From the NCBI GenBank assembly GCA_013115135.1, contig JABANP010000174.1, forward strand, positions 33,263 through 97,262: a stretch of 64,000 nucleotides of DNA, read 5' to 3'. This stretch comes from Perkinsus olseni. Its lineage: Eukaryota > Perkinsozoa > Perkinsida > Perkinsidae. Below the pieces are notes generated by a model that was not told where the DNA came from, ran no database searches, and saw nothing but the letters and a program-made list of their open reading frames with translations. Below, in pieces: positions 12,354 through 23,966 of this stretch (position 1 is the first letter of the stretch; each line of letters opens with the position of its first letter). The position numbers were made by a program, and so were the translations under genes.

Positions 12354-12789
12354 GGTTTAGTAACTGATGTCGAATAACTTGAGCTAAAGGATAAGATGAT
12401 CTGTGATATCACACAACCTCGCGAGCCCGCGCCACGGGATCTCCGTGAGTGAGATATCTCTGTCGAGAAATTCTCGGGGCGACCACCTACCGCACAAGTC
12501 GTACATGAACGCGAAGATGCGAAAAGAGATCGACTATAGGAAACGCGACTGCTATCAACCAAACTGCTAGGTTGGATAACTCGACGAAAGTCGTTTACAC
12601 TGGTTCTTGAGTCAAAGCTACTCTAATAACATCAATACATAGGCTAGCAAGGGAGACAGTCACAGGAGCTATCCTGGAGGCTCCAGGCTCCAGGCTGGAG
12701 CGAGGCTCTCAATTATGTACCACATTTTCTCACACAGACTCAAGTAAAACTGATGAAAGCCTTGTACTGATGATTACAAGGGGAACAAA
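12354..12789. other. P450 copy 2 immediate upstream region
   Basis: No gene is recognised. A tract at 12675-12705 repeats cctggaggctccaggctcc-like units. The region presumably contains the copy 2 promoter; no specific element can be named. Confidence 0.35.
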
Positions 12790-13200
12790 TACTCCTAGTA
12801 GCATTGGTCTAGGTGCAGCCTAGCACCAGGGGACTGACGGGTTGTGTGCGCAGACACAATAACAACGTCCCAGTCACATGGCGCACTGTAACACTGAGAG
12901 TAGTGGAGAGGAGGTCCGGCGGCGTATGACGCAACTGACGTTGTCGTGTGTAGCACTCGCGTTCTGGGCACCGGTGGCCACTGTCCGGTGACACGTAGCG
13001 TGTCACGCGCTTGCGTATGTGCGGAATGTTCTACCGCTCTTCTACCAAATATCGTTCAGATATTGTTCAGTTTCGAGACATTCGCGAACGAAGACATCTC
13101 AGAGGCCCGTCTGAACTAGTCTCCCGCTTGCAGTCCCCTGAGCGATTCCTGTTGCTCACCCATGCTCCGATGGCGGTTTCGATCCTCCCTCAGTGAGTTA
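12790..13200. repeat. P450 5'-flank repeat, copy 2
   Basis: The stretch with cgtagcgtgtcacgcg, acgaagacatctcagaggccc and gcagtcccctgagcgattcc recurs in the same order at about 19050-19400, upstream of P450 copy 3. This places the duplication boundary well upstream of the coding region. Confidence 0.75.
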
Positions 13201-13828
13201 GGTGGAGACTGTCCCGCTCTGTGCACGCGTATAAAACCGTAGCCGCGGAGGACTGGGAGGAGGTGGTTCCGAAGCCCGAACAGTGCAGTGAGCATTGTGC
13301 AGCGGATTGTCACTCGTGAGGCATCTCAAACCAGCCGAGAGCCATGTCAAACGGCTTGCCCCACAAAGGGGTGGCGGCTCAGGTCCCAGAACTGTGACAG
13401 CCACTGCGAGTTGGTGGGCAAGCGAACCACAGTGCCCGAGCTGGAGGCATGAGATCGCGACTGGTGATCCCAGGACCAACCAGGTCAAAGCACTCTCCCC
13501 GCGACCTAGGTCACCCGGTTGTGGGTGGGTGGGTTTGAATTTTCTCCCGCATGAAATGAGAAACCACTATTCGAAGGCTGAATAGGTGGTAAGGCAGTTT
13601 CTTAGCTTGCTGTAGGGCCCAACGGTCTGTCCCACAGCTTGTGGCGTCTCCGGACACAAGAGGGAGGGCGTCCCCTTGCTCTTGGTTGTACCCACGTCGA
13701 ACCCTGCGGGTTTAACTCAGAACTAACTCATCTCTGCCTGCTCGCTAACCGTGCTGCGGTAAATCCCGGAGGGGTTTAGGGACGGTGGAACTGGGACGGA
13801 AGTGGACAAGATTCGTGTGCTAGCGACA

Positions 13829-13867
13829 TCGGCTATAGTATAGCCGAGTCGGTATAGCCGCTATACC
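13829..13867. repeat. Two adjacent near-perfect palindromes
   Basis: The first, 13829-13847, has arms TCGGCTATA and TATAGCCGA around a single G. The second, 13851-13867, has arms GGTATAGC and GCTATACC around a single C. They share the core GCTATA/TATAGC and are separated by three bases. They could be dimeric protein-binding sites or a cruciform; their function is unknown. Confidence 0.85.
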
Positions 13868-14204
13868 ACTTGCCAGGGTTGCATGAAGTTTCTCGTAGTG
13901 CTGATCATCGTCGGGTTGTAAATTTCTGTACCGTGGTATGTCGGTCTCGACGAAAGGAAGGTGGTTTTGCGAATCGCGTGAATCCATGACACTTTTCGCC
14001 TGTTAGTTTGTCATAATGTTTTTTTGGTAAACTACTTGAGCGGCTCTGCTGTCTCTCCGCGGCCCGATCAATCTCACCCAACCCACTAACCAAGACTACG
14101 GGTGAGCCTGGACATAGTAGGTCAGACCTATCTCGATATCGTGGTTGTAGGACCTCGGTGGGCCGCGTGTTGGCCGCACGGTTACCGATTGAATCCTCAG
14201 GACT
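13868..14204. other. Intergenic, nothing recognised
   Basis: No gene or repeat is supported here apart from ordinary short open frames. Confidence 0.35.
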
Positions 14205-14445
14205 AAACCACTCGTCTCTTTGGCGAGAAAAGCACCCATGACGACGTCAAGACCTCCCGTACGGGACCTTGAGTAGTCCTCAGCGAGGACTGCTTGCCTG
14301 CTGCGCTGATGATTCGGAGGGGTGTTATTGCTGCTACAGCTTTCAATCAGTAAGTGGCACCCAACAGTGGGCGGGTGGAGGGCTGGAATCCACCCCAACG
14401 TTACTAACTCGTGAATCTTGTAATGATTGCGAGCCGAAGTAAGTC
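14205..14445. repeat. Dispersed repeat, copy 2
   Basis: Starts with ggcgagaaaagcacccatg and includes tcaatcagtaagtggcaccc and gggcgggtgga. It is closely matched at 20545-20765 and more loosely at 7440-7630. No terminal repeats or coding frame were found, so it is probably part of the duplicated P450 unit. Confidence 0.75.
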
Positions 14446-15569
14446 AACTGAGTTGATCCTCGGTTTATTCATGGAGGGCGATGTGAGCCCGCAAAAACTG
14501 ATCGGTTCGTCGACGCGACCCACGCGTCACCGCAGACTCTGCGCCCCAGAGGAAGCAGCACGACATCGAGATGCCGATTGACGGCTCAACACCAGAATCT
14601 GTGGGATTCTATTCCACCTTAGGCTAACTACAAGCCATCTCGAACACTCTGCCCCTATCCCGTAGGGCGGGTGTGAAGACACTGGCGGATAAAAACACAA
14701 CACCTGCCGGGTGTCACCCGGGTTTTGCCGTTTGGGATCCAATATTTGACATATTCTCTTCGCCCGATCAACGATTTTGTTTAGCTTCAGCGTAGCTTCT
14801 CATCGAAACCTAGGTCGGATCAGCAATATGAACATTACGTAGACCCCGAGTTTGTGGAATTGGAAAGACGTCACCTCACAGGGGGCTTTCAACCACTGCA
14901 AAGTTGGGAGGAGCAACACGGGTATGAGAGGTCCTCTCAGAGAGGAGCTCATTCATCTGCCGATGGATCCTCCGGGATACGAGGGACATGAGATCTACAC
15001 CACAAGCAGATATCCATTATCGATGATCCATAGCAGATGGATTCGAACAGCAAGTATGCGTTGATTCTGATGCGGGGGGGTCTAGTGATTCGGGAGTTGA
15101 CTAGCTGAATTGATTCACCGAGTGAGCATTTCTCATAGGAAGGACTTCGATATGAGAGAAATCACGTCGGAACCTGCACTTGGCGAAACTGCTTGGAAAC
15201 GCGATGAATCCGAGCCGTTGCACTCGGACAGACCATTGCTAGGATCATCTCGACAAGCCATAGTAGCTCGGAGTGAACTGCTCAGACTCGAAAACTGGAA
15301 GTATCTTCCACTTGAGCGGGCCCCGGTGGTGCGTGTGAGTTCATAGTCTAACGCCGGCTCCGGCTTGGATTCTTACCGATTTGCTCAGTTCAGGGCTCTG
15401 TTCCGAGTCGAAACTTTCGACGAGAGGAAGCTTGAGTGGTCATACCGCCGCACCTCCAGCTCGCTTCGAACTGAAGTATACAAGCCTAATTACGATATAT
15501 GACCTGCATTGTAAGTGAAACCTATCGTGGACACAGCTGACAAAGGTGAAGGCCCGGGTGATCTCATCA
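14446..15569. other. Intergenic, no gene recognised
   Basis: Short open frames only. I see no domain, tRNA or obvious repeat. Confidence 0.35.
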
Positions 15570-16606
15570 TGTAAGGTGGGTGCTTGACGTATGGAATCCT
15601 CTTGAAAGTGAATGAGAGGAATGAGTAGTCAAACGGCGAGGTGGAGGTGGCTGGGAGAAAGGACGTAAGTTGCTTGGTCGTGGGCGGGCTGTGTAGATGC
15701 GGGCAGAGGAAAGCAAGATGTTAAATATTATTGAATCAATAGTATCAAAACAGAGCCACAGAATGGGCACTTGAGTCGAGTGAAGCGGGTTGAATGACCC
15801 GAGTCGAAAGAGCGAGGTTTTATCCGCACGACTGAATAAACGACAGCGGACGGGTTCAAGCTGCCATTCGTGAACACGACCAGGCTGAAACTTTTCACCA
15901 GGTAACTTCCCTGCCAATTTAGCAGTGTCGAGACTCGCAAACAACCCGATTCTATTGTCGCAAATGGCCTCGAGCACTAATGTAGGGCGACAGCAACACA
16001 TTCTACTCGGAAGTGAGAAAGAGGAAGAGTAAGAGCTCAGCTGCTGAATCCACTGCATCGAGGAGTGGGGAGCTTACCTGAGCTTGAATCCAGAGTGAAT
16101 GAACCGCTGGTTCTGTTCTGTTCATGTACTCTGGGATGAATTCTACCGAATCTGCCGGGCCTGTTGTAACTGCACTCAACACCGTCTAATTTTGAGAATA
16201 AGACCTTCTTGGTAGTCTAAGACTATTTGTCTTCCTCATGAATCGATACTCGGATCCGAGGGTATGAAAGAGACCATCCTGTCAGAAGCGGGAGAATACA
16301 TAATCTTGCCGGACGCGAGCTACCGCAATGGAGTGGTCGATGACAGCGTTTTGCAGCCAGACATTTTATGAACAGCGATATACTCGCATACTCCAACGGC
16401 GAGGCCAGCAGCACTTATATCCAGGAGACTTGAAAAAAGAAGTAATGACGAGCCGACTTTGCAACTACAGACTCACACGCAGAACGCGGAACGCAGTCTA
16501 TCTTGCAAAGGATGAAGTGATACGGAATGTGTGTAGGCCGACCAACCGAGACTATACTGCGACAGTATTACTATCACACGACCGCCTTTGAAGCCAAAGG
16601 ACTGTT
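15570..16606 (-). repeat. P450-linked duplicated segment, copy B, with conserved minus-strand reading frame
   Basis: Homologous to 9130-10150. The minus-strand frame from 16058 again begins MQWIQQLSSYSSSF and keeps KLPGEKFQPGRVHEWQL, with a few substitutions (such as DPVRC to EPVRC) and then a different C-terminal half down to 15567. The upstream candidate exon ending in LWIQAQ also survives. Retention of the frame in both copies suggests either a very recent duplication or a real small gene. Confidence 0.6.
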
Positions 16607-18902
16607 TCAACGGTCACAGTATGGCAGTGATGAGATCTTCCTACGAGACATCGAAATTGTAAAATTATCTGGCCAGGTAGTAACAGTAGTTTTCCTTCCA
16701 ACTTCGGATAGATTGGAATTGTGCTTTATGTCCTCGAAATGTCGCAGTATCGTGGCCAACAGAACAATGCCCGTCGTGACACTCGTGTCGACTCCGGGGC
16801 ACTGTCTGGGACCTGCGCCAAATGCTAAAAGGTCTCGAACACGGGCTCGATCCAGGGAGCCGTCAGGGCTGAGCCATCGATCGGGCCTAAGAAACCAGCA
16901 TGCAGGAGAAGTGGCAACTTCGATCCAGAGTTCGACGAAGTCACTTCGTTCAAGAATTGTCCCAACGGGAGCCGAGAGGTAGGGCCTGTGGACCCATAGA
17001 GCGGCGGTCGTATATGAACCACGATTAATAATCGTCGATCATTATGATTCAGCTTCTCGAATCCAAGCGCATATCGACCTCAACCATCATGAGCTCGGGA
17101 GAATACTCGTAGAAGTTCGTCGATCGTTTTGCACCGCAACTGCCAGCAGACTTACTTGAACAGACTACCTCCCTCAGCGCTACTCCGCAAATGCTTGCGC
17201 AGCAAAGTGACAACCTTAGTTCCCGGTGCCACTTTCTTCCCACCGACGGACACCTCGGTTATGGCTTCGTGCCCGAGCGCGATGAAGGCAGGTTGTAGCT
17301 GATGGTAGATCAAGGACACGCCAGAGAGTTGTAGATAACGCACTACTCGTATGGATTCTATGAGACAGCTTCCAATGAAAGGCAAGTTGTCAAGATCTTC
17401 GCTGGTCTCCGGATCGTGGCCGAGGAGGTCTACTTCTGCTCGAGCTCTTGCTTGTAGATCAGGGTAAACACAGAGGTAGTAGAGGCACCAGGACATGCTC
17501 AAAGCTGTCGTGTCACTACCAGCGACGAAGAATCTGCGACAACGATTCGTTGTCAACGAATGTCACGCTTGATCTATCGGTCTCGCAGGACTTTCGATGA
17601 GAGCTTACGTCACGAGATTTCCTTGAAGATCCTCCTTGTTCAATTGAAGAAGCTTGCTGAGGAGGTCCACTCGGCTCGTTGATTCCTTTTCTGCTCTCCT
17701 CTCTGCGGCAAGATCTTCACCAAATTCGCTCAAGCGATGGACGCCAGAGTGGAACTGCGTAGGGATGAGACAATCGCAGCACTTTTTTCTACTCTTACTT
17801 TCTTTATCATCGGGTGCAAATTCCACGGGAAGCGATCTCGTGCCATGACCGGGTGGACAACACGAGTAAGGATATGATCCGCACCGCTAGTGAGGTCCTC
17901 TATCGCTTCTGTGATCCCTTGAGATCCATCAGTAATCGGCAAGTCTGAAATAAGGGAAATCAAACAGCCTCAAACACCAAAATGAACCGAGGGCGACAAG
18001 TCCACGTGAAGTCCTCTGAGGATTGTCCTCACCGTCGGGGTTCACAAGCCGAAAGTCCTTTCCAAATACACAGATGCATAAGCAGTCAAATACAGCAGGC
18101 AGGAACGATTTCCTAGGCTCCCAGACTATCCGATTGTCATTCTGGCGGACTGACTTTTGCAGTTGTCGTACCTGATGATTAGTAACCGATGGTTACAGAA
18201 CAGCCACGAATGCGTTTCTCCCGGCGTGAACTTACAAATCTCTTGGCGACGAGTGCGTCTCCTGGAACCATTGTTGCTGCATTGGCTGCGTTGAAAGCCG
18301 GCGCCCCCAGTCGCCTGTGTCGCTTCCACTCCTCTCCTTCAGTAGCCAGCACACCGGAGAAGCTCAATAACTTGTCTTTATTGAAGGCCCTAACGAAGCT
18401 ATCAGGCCGCTTCCTGAGAACTTCCCTAATCAACTTCGCATCTGTGAGGATGAGACAGTCTTGACCCATCATTCTGAAACAGAGAAGAAATAAGAATCGC
18501 GAACTCTGAATGAGTTGATAATAACAATCCCCAATCAACCCTCAGTGAATAGGGACTACCTCATCGCGTAGGCATCCCCGTAGGTGTCGGCCAAGATTTC
18601 TAAGGTGGAGATACTATGCTGTGTTGACTCCGGAACGAACCCGATCAGGCTGTTGCAGAACTAAAAACACGTCCAGGACCAGCAGTGCTGAATTCAAATC
18701 AGATGATGGAACAAGCAAGGCTTACTCTTGTAGGCCCGCCGAATGTGGCACAAAGTGATGGTGCTTTGCGCTTGAGGTGCCTCGTGAGTTGATAGAGGGA
18801 TACCACAGCTACAGCTGTGATGAGGCCGGCGGCAGGTCGGGAGCGGGCCACCGAAGCAACGTTGCCGACGACGTTGAGGAAGAGGTCAGTGGTTGTTGAC
18901 AT
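16607..18902 (-). CDS. Cytochrome P450, copy 3 (intact, 8 exons)
   Basis: Exons as read: 18726-18902, 18560-18660, 18236-18473, 18033-18171, 17799-17944, 17609-17754, 17156-17533 and 16607-16886. They join in frame to 534 residues. It has an N-terminal anchor (GLITAVAVVSLY), I-helix FVAGSDTTALS, K-helix ESIR within IGSCLIESIRV, FKPDRW, and heme loop FGAGPRQCPG. The C-terminus is RRKISSLPYCDR, as in copy 2. The start chosen (MSTTTDLFLN) matches the other copies; an in-frame ATG at 19010 would add 36 residues with no counterpart. Exons 5 and 6 are strikingly like copy 1 while exons 2-4 and 8 vary, so some exchange between copies is possible. Substrate unknown. Confidence 0.92.
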
Positions 18903-19049
18903 GACAGGGATGTGTAAGCGGACCCTGCCATGAGGAAAGCTTCTTGACAATCTTTCTGATCGCACTGCATTCCAACGCTGCAGAGAGTCCCCAACTGTGC
19001 ACATGGGCACGAGTCTAGCTAAGTCGGAACCGGTGTTGGACTAAAAGCT

Positions 19050-19400
19050 CACACACACATGACAGGGAAGCAAGCGTCGGATGGCCCACTTGCAGTGGAG
19101 GAAGTGGGCGGCGGCCCGTTGGCAACTGACACTGTAGTGTGTAGCACTCGCGTCCTGAGTACCGGCTGTCACTGTTCGGTGACACGTAGCGTGTCACGCG
19201 CTAGCGTTCCTACGGGATCTTCTACCAATTATCGTTCAGATTGTTCATTTCCCAGACACTCGGCGAACGAAGACATCTCAGAGGCCCATTTGAACTACTT
19301 TCCGCTTGCAGTCCCCTAAGCGATTCCTGTTGCTCACCCATGCTACGATGACGGTTTCGATTGTCCCTCAGTGAGTTAGGTGGAGACTGTACACGCGTAC
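19050..19400. repeat. P450 5'-flank repeat, copy 3
   Basis: Matches 12790-13200 in order and orientation, including cgtagcgtgtcacgcgct near 19188 and ctttccgcttgcagtcccct near 19300. Confidence 0.75.
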
Positions 19401-19508
19401 AGACTCGCCCCCTGTTATAAGCTGTAGTTACACACTGTGTCTATTTAGTGGATAGTGTTCAAGCGAAGTGATTCTGAGGGCACCAGTGTGAGCCTAGTTT
19501 CCTGACTT

Positions 19509-19557
19509 ACTATTCGGTGTGAGAGGCTAAGATTCTCAGCCTCTCACACCGAATAGT
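19509..19557. repeat. Perfect 20-bp-arm hairpin
   Basis: Left arm 19509-19528 and right arm 19538-19557 are exact reverse complements over 20 bp (core CTATTCGGTGTGAGAGGCT), separated by a 9-base loop. A perfect arm this long is unlikely by chance. It could be a foldback remnant or a small hairpin RNA; there is no run of T to act as a Pol III terminator. Confidence 0.9.
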
Positions 19558-19594
19558 TGGTCTGAGAATGGCTGAGAATGGCTATTCTTACGGG

Positions 19595-20273
19595 TGTCCC
19601 AACTGGGACAGTGCCAATTCGGACCGTGGTCAACTCGTATAAGGTATCAACCCGTAAACCACGGATTCGGACACTACCAACTGAGTCAGTGGCAGCTCTG
19701 ACAAAAACAGCTGGGCGACGTGGACCGATTCAGACATGACCACTTGAGACAGTGGCACTTCGCTCGCCACTACAACTCATACAGTGCCAGACAGTTGCTT
19801 TGCACTCAGTAACCAATGCATATTTCTTGAGAAGGAAGAAAATTCACCGAACCAGGCACGCACCGACAGCAAACCCATAATCGAATCGAACTTCACAGGT
19901 GAAGGCTTGGGTATTGATTACTAGAGCATGAGAACTACAGCTTATCACCGTACCTTTTGGATAGCTTGGGACGTGCAATTGAGGCACTGCACGCCCTCAA
20001 GTATTGGATATACTCCACTTCCTCCAGACTTGAGCTTGATCTCCGCGAACGGTTCGCGAAAATCAAGTTCGTATGACCGGGCAATTCAAGTGTTCGAGTT
20101 GGTACTGTCCGAATAAACCTTTCGTGGCGCCCCAATCGGTAATGTCCCACTTGGTACTGAGGTGAGGCGTCCGACTTGGCACCACCTTGACACGAGTGTC
20201 CGACTTGCTCCTGTCCCAGTTGGGAAGTGTACGAACTAACCGCTGTCCGAATTGGCACTGTCCCAGTTGGACA
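19595..20273. repeat. Foldback-like element with about 29-bp inverted ends
   Basis: The sequence at 19595-19624 (core ctgggacagtgccaattcgg) returns in inverted orientation at 20245-20273 with a single-base length difference. The roughly 620 bp between the arms hold further degenerate versions of the same motif in both orientations, for example near 19670, 19733 and 20208. No transposase is visible. It could be a non-autonomous inverted-repeat element. Confidence 0.65.
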
Positions 20274-20439
20274 ACACCGATTCTTACACCATTGATTGTA
20301 GTTGCGCTGACTCGCCATATGCTATGTCCCTCACGAGTTGCAAACGTTAAGGGCTTTCTGCGCCTTGCGAAAGCCTTAGGTTGGGAGGCAATACGGGCAC
20401 GCAACATTGCCTGTTTGCTAACCGTGCGCTCTAGGATCC

Positions 20440-20765
20440 AATCGCTCACCGTCAGCCTCAAGCACCAAGCAGCGCTCGGTCCGTTGGCTCTCAAGTCCGT
20501 TCCATGCCTGGCGAAAAGCCTCAAGTCTCAAGGTCTTGGTGTCTCTTAGGCGAGAAAAGCGCCCATAGAGACATCAAGACCTCGCAAACGGGGCCTTGAG
20601 TATTGCTTGGCGCCTGCTCCGCTGCTGATTCGGAAGGGTGTTACGGCTGCCACAGCTTTTTCAATCAGTAAGTGGCACCCACCAGTGGGCGGGTGGAGGT
20701 TTGCAATTCACCCTAATGATGTGACCTCGTAGACCTTGTTATGATTGCGAACCAAGGCGTACGTA
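20440..20765. repeat. Dispersed repeat, copy 3
   Basis: Shares cgctcaccgtcagcctcaag with copy 1, and ggcgagaaaagcgcccatag through attgcgaaccaaggc with copy 2 at 14205-14445. Confidence 0.75.
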
Positions 20766-21529
20766 AGGACCCGCCCTCCTCCTCTCGCAACTTCTACTCA
20801 GGAATTCTCTATTCTAACCAGACCAATTCGGCAGTCAAAGTCGGGCGTGAACTGTGTGCACTCTCAGTGCGCTATTACGAGGCATGTTTGCGTGGCACGC
20901 ATTCTAACTGTTGCAGCAAAGCAATTAATCGTTCGGTGTTCCAAGCGAACATCCCTGAACAATGAGTAAAGGTTATGCCCAACCTTGAAAGACGTCACCG
21001 AGATTTGCAGATTTCGTGATGACACACAATGCGTACGTCTATTCAGACTGGTTGACCGGGACTTCCCCAAGGATCTCTGCGCCAGTACGAGTCGCGGGTG
21101 CATAGAGAGGAGCGAGGGGCGGAATAGTCCGTCTCTTTGTCCGAAACAGAGCAACGCCTTGATCTTCTTAGGGATTATACGGTAATACGGTCGGTGTAAA
21201 CACTCTCGGACCCCCTACGAAAAGCGCTGGAAAGCTCTCGGCGGAGAGAGAACTCGTGTGCAAAAAACGATCTGAGCCAACGTGTCCGATGTGAAGTGGA
21301 ACCTAGTCGACTGTGAATCGATGTACAGCTACAGCTCACTACTGTGAAAAGTTCTATTTCTAAGAACTCCCGAGAACTAATTGAGAGAAAAAGTTGGTGA
21401 AGACTATCGCCTAATAATAAGCTACTGTGACCGTACGGGAAAAACCAACTTGATCAGCGGACTTTTCGAGTCCTGAAGATGGTGCTTGTGGCGGCATACC
21501 GGGGCGAGGCTTGTGAAACGTTGTTACGC
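20766..21529. other. Intergenic, no gene recognised
   Basis: Only short open frames are present on both strands. I see nothing that can be assigned. Confidence 0.35.
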
Positions 21530-21725
21530 GCAGCCCCTCGGATGTGCAAGCGGATCCTGCTAGGAAGAGAGGAAGCCTCTCTGTTCGAATGTATCCCCGA
21601 GGGAAGCTTGTTGACGAGTGTTTGACTTCACTGCATGTCAACGCTACAGAGAGTCTTCGACTGAGCACATCGGCGTCTAACTAAGCCGGAACCGGTGATG
21701 GATTAAAAACTCACACACACGCGCA
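21530..21725. repeat. Orphan P450 5'-flank copy
   Basis: The stretch containing ggatgtgcaagcggatcctg, the cagagagtc region and taagccggaaccggtgatgg closely follows 18905-19060, which spans the start region and flank of P450 copy 3. No P450 exons follow in the expected position, so a former copy appears to have been lost while its promoter side remains. Confidence 0.7.
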
Positions 21726-22550
21726 CTTCCATAGGGAGAGCATTCGGTCTTTTGATTCGTTTTCACGGCCGACAGAGGGAATGTAATACCAATCATGCAG
21801 AACCATCGAGACCATTCCGACGCGGTGAAGTGCCTATCGGAGGGGCCGGCGTCGAGTCACAGAAGATGTTCAAAATGCCCTCCATCGACTTCCTCAACGA
21901 GGCACTCCACATCAGCCAAACCTCGCAGCGTCGGGGATTCTGCCAACGAATTTTCGCGGTTTTTAGACCTTTGGTCCGATATTTCGAGGGCGAAACTTGC
22001 GAGTGAGACGACGCTGAAAACGAGGTTGTGTAGAGCTCGACGAGGGCTTTCGATTGGTGTGCGTTACAAGTCTCAACTCGTTCGCACAAAAAATCCATGA
22101 GGGGTTTGCTCTTTTTAAGTCGGCACCCTATACATCCCGCCTCCGAGGCATGTTCGAGCATACATTCGTGGCTCACAAACTGCGAGTTTCCGTGCCATCA
22201 GCCTGATGCCATCAGGAAGCTGGTATGCTTGCTGTCCGGACTGAAGAACTTAACAATCTTCTCACCAGTTCGCTGGTGGGTTCAAGCGGAAGCTTGAGTT
22301 ACTAGTACGGCCTTAACGGTCCGAGACGCCAATTTATTCTGACAACGACCTCCTGGACTCTTGCACCAATCGATACATCCTAGCCATTGAAGCCTCAACC
22401 CTACGAGGAACTATCCAACCAAACACGGCAGGTATGCGGCAAAATCTATCCCACCTCAAGAATACCAACTCATCACAAAAAAAGTGGATCCAATTGACTT
22501 TGATCCATTAAAATATTCCCCCATCACATTCAAAATGATTTCATCAGATT
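21726..22550. other. Intergenic 3' of EF-1alpha A
   Basis: A minus-strand frame of about 127 codons (22176 down to 21793) is open, but it shows no recognisable domain or splice pattern. I do not call it a gene. Confidence 0.35.
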
Positions 22551-23966
22551 CTACTTAACGTCCTTGGCAACAGTAGAGACACACTTGCCAAGCATGACAA
22601 CACCGTTGCCTTCCATGAGAGCCACACGAGAGAGACCCTCGCAGTTCTTGAAAGAATCGACAACAAGAGGCTGAATAGGCTCGAACACAACCTCAGCCAT
22701 CTCGTTCGACTTGAGAGCATGCGGATCCTCCATCTTCTTTCCACCAGTCTCCTTGCCAACCTTCCACTTGATACCGGCAAGGCGGCAGGCTGAACGACCA
22801 GTACGAACAAAAGCGATCGGAGAATACCCAACCTTGATCTCGCCGGGAACATCCAAAACCTGGACCTGGGCAGTGAATGACTGCACATGCTTGAGCGTAC
22901 CATCCTTCTTGTAGATCATGACATCACCGGTACGGGGCATGTTCTCCTTCACTAAGCCCTTGACGTTCAACCCGACATTATCACCGGGCAGAGCCTGCTC
23001 CTGACGGGTGTGGTGCATCTCGACAGTGAAGACCTTGCCAGTGCAGGCAGTAGAGGGTGTATGCGTAGGCATGAACACAACCTCCTCGTTAGGCTTGACG
23101 ATACCCTGCTCGACACGGCCAGTGATCACATCACCGACACCCTTGATCTTGTAGATACCGGAGACAGGCATCCTCATAGGAGCATCGGTCACACGCTTAG
23201 GAACGGTGGCAAACTTCTCGAGACCATCCAAGAGAGTATCAATATGGAAGGACTCCTTGGAGCCAGGGTCACGGACAACATCAACACCCTTCCACCACGA
23301 CATCTTCTCAGACTTCTTAATCAAGTTGTCACCCATCCAGCCAGAAATAGGGATGATAGGAACACACTTCTCGACGAAGTCCTTCTTCCAGCCAACTCTT
23401 CCGAGGACATTCTTCATCTCATCACGAATCTCAGTATAACGAGACTCCTTGTACCCGGCAACGTCACAGTCCATCTTGTTAACACCGACGATCAATTGCT
23501 TGACGCCCAACAAGTTGATAAGACGGGCGTGCTGACGAGTCTGGCCCTGGATCTCACCAGCCTTGTGGTTGCCCTTGGCGATGGCGGTACCGAAGTTACC
23601 ATCGGCAGGAACCATCAAAAGAGCGACATCAGCCTGAGATGCACCAGTGATCATGTTCTTGATGAAATCTCTATGACCAGGAGCATCAATAATAGTGTAG
23701 TGCCAAGAGTCTGTGAAGAACTCCTTAGTAGTGCAAGCGATGGTAACACCACGCTCACGCTCCTCCTTCTGTCGATCCATATAGAAGGCGAAGGCGAAGG
23801 AGGATTTACCAAGACGATCGGCCTCTTGTTTGAGCTTCTCGAGTTCACGCTCAGGAATACCTCCGAGCTCGAAAAGAAGACGACCGGTGGTAGTAGACTT
23901 GCCAGAGTCGACGTGGCCGCAGATCACGATCGACATGTGGACCTTGCCCTCCTTGCCAGCAGACAT
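22551..23966 (-). CDS. EEF1A: Translation elongation factor EF-1alpha, copy A
   Basis: GTPase that delivers aminoacyl-tRNA to the ribosomal A site. Intronless, 471 residues from MSAGKEGKVHMSIVICG to TVAKDVK. The P-loop GHVDSGKST is at about residues 17-25, followed by switch II DAPGHRDF and the guanine-specificity motif NKMD; domains II and III follow at normal length. The start is the conserved MSAGKEG; 14 upstream in-frame codons are untranslated flank. A tttttccag site 12 nt before the ATG could be a cis- or trans-splice acceptor. It lies in tandem with a second copy at 24961-26376, and the two proteins differ only at one position (Gln versus His before SFTAQ). High expression is expected; its strong codon bias also creates long antisense open frames. 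Confidence 0.98.
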   Translation of the reverse strand: MSAGKEGKVHMSIVICGHVDSGKSTTTGRLLFELGGIPERELEKLKQEADRLGKSSFAFAFYMDRQKEERERGVTIACTTKEFFTDSWHYTIIDAPGHRDFIKNMITGASQADVALLMVPADGNFGTAIAKGNHKAGEIQGQTRQHARLINLLGVKQLIVGVNKMDCDVAGYKESRYTEIRDEMKNVLGRVGWKKDFVEKCVPIIPISGWMGDNLIKKSEKMSWWKGVDVVRDPGSKESFHIDTLLDGLEKFATVPKRVTDAPMRMPVSGIYKIKGVGDVITGRVEQGIVKPNEEVVFMPTHTPSTACTGKVFTVEMHHTRQEQALPGDNVGLNVKGLVKENMPRTGDVMIYKKDGTLKHVQSFTAQVQVLDVPGEIKVGYSPIAFVRTGRSACRLAGIKWKVGKETGGKKMEDPHALKSNEMAEVVFEPIQPLVVDSFKNCEGLSRVALMEGNGVVMLGKCVSTVAKDVK

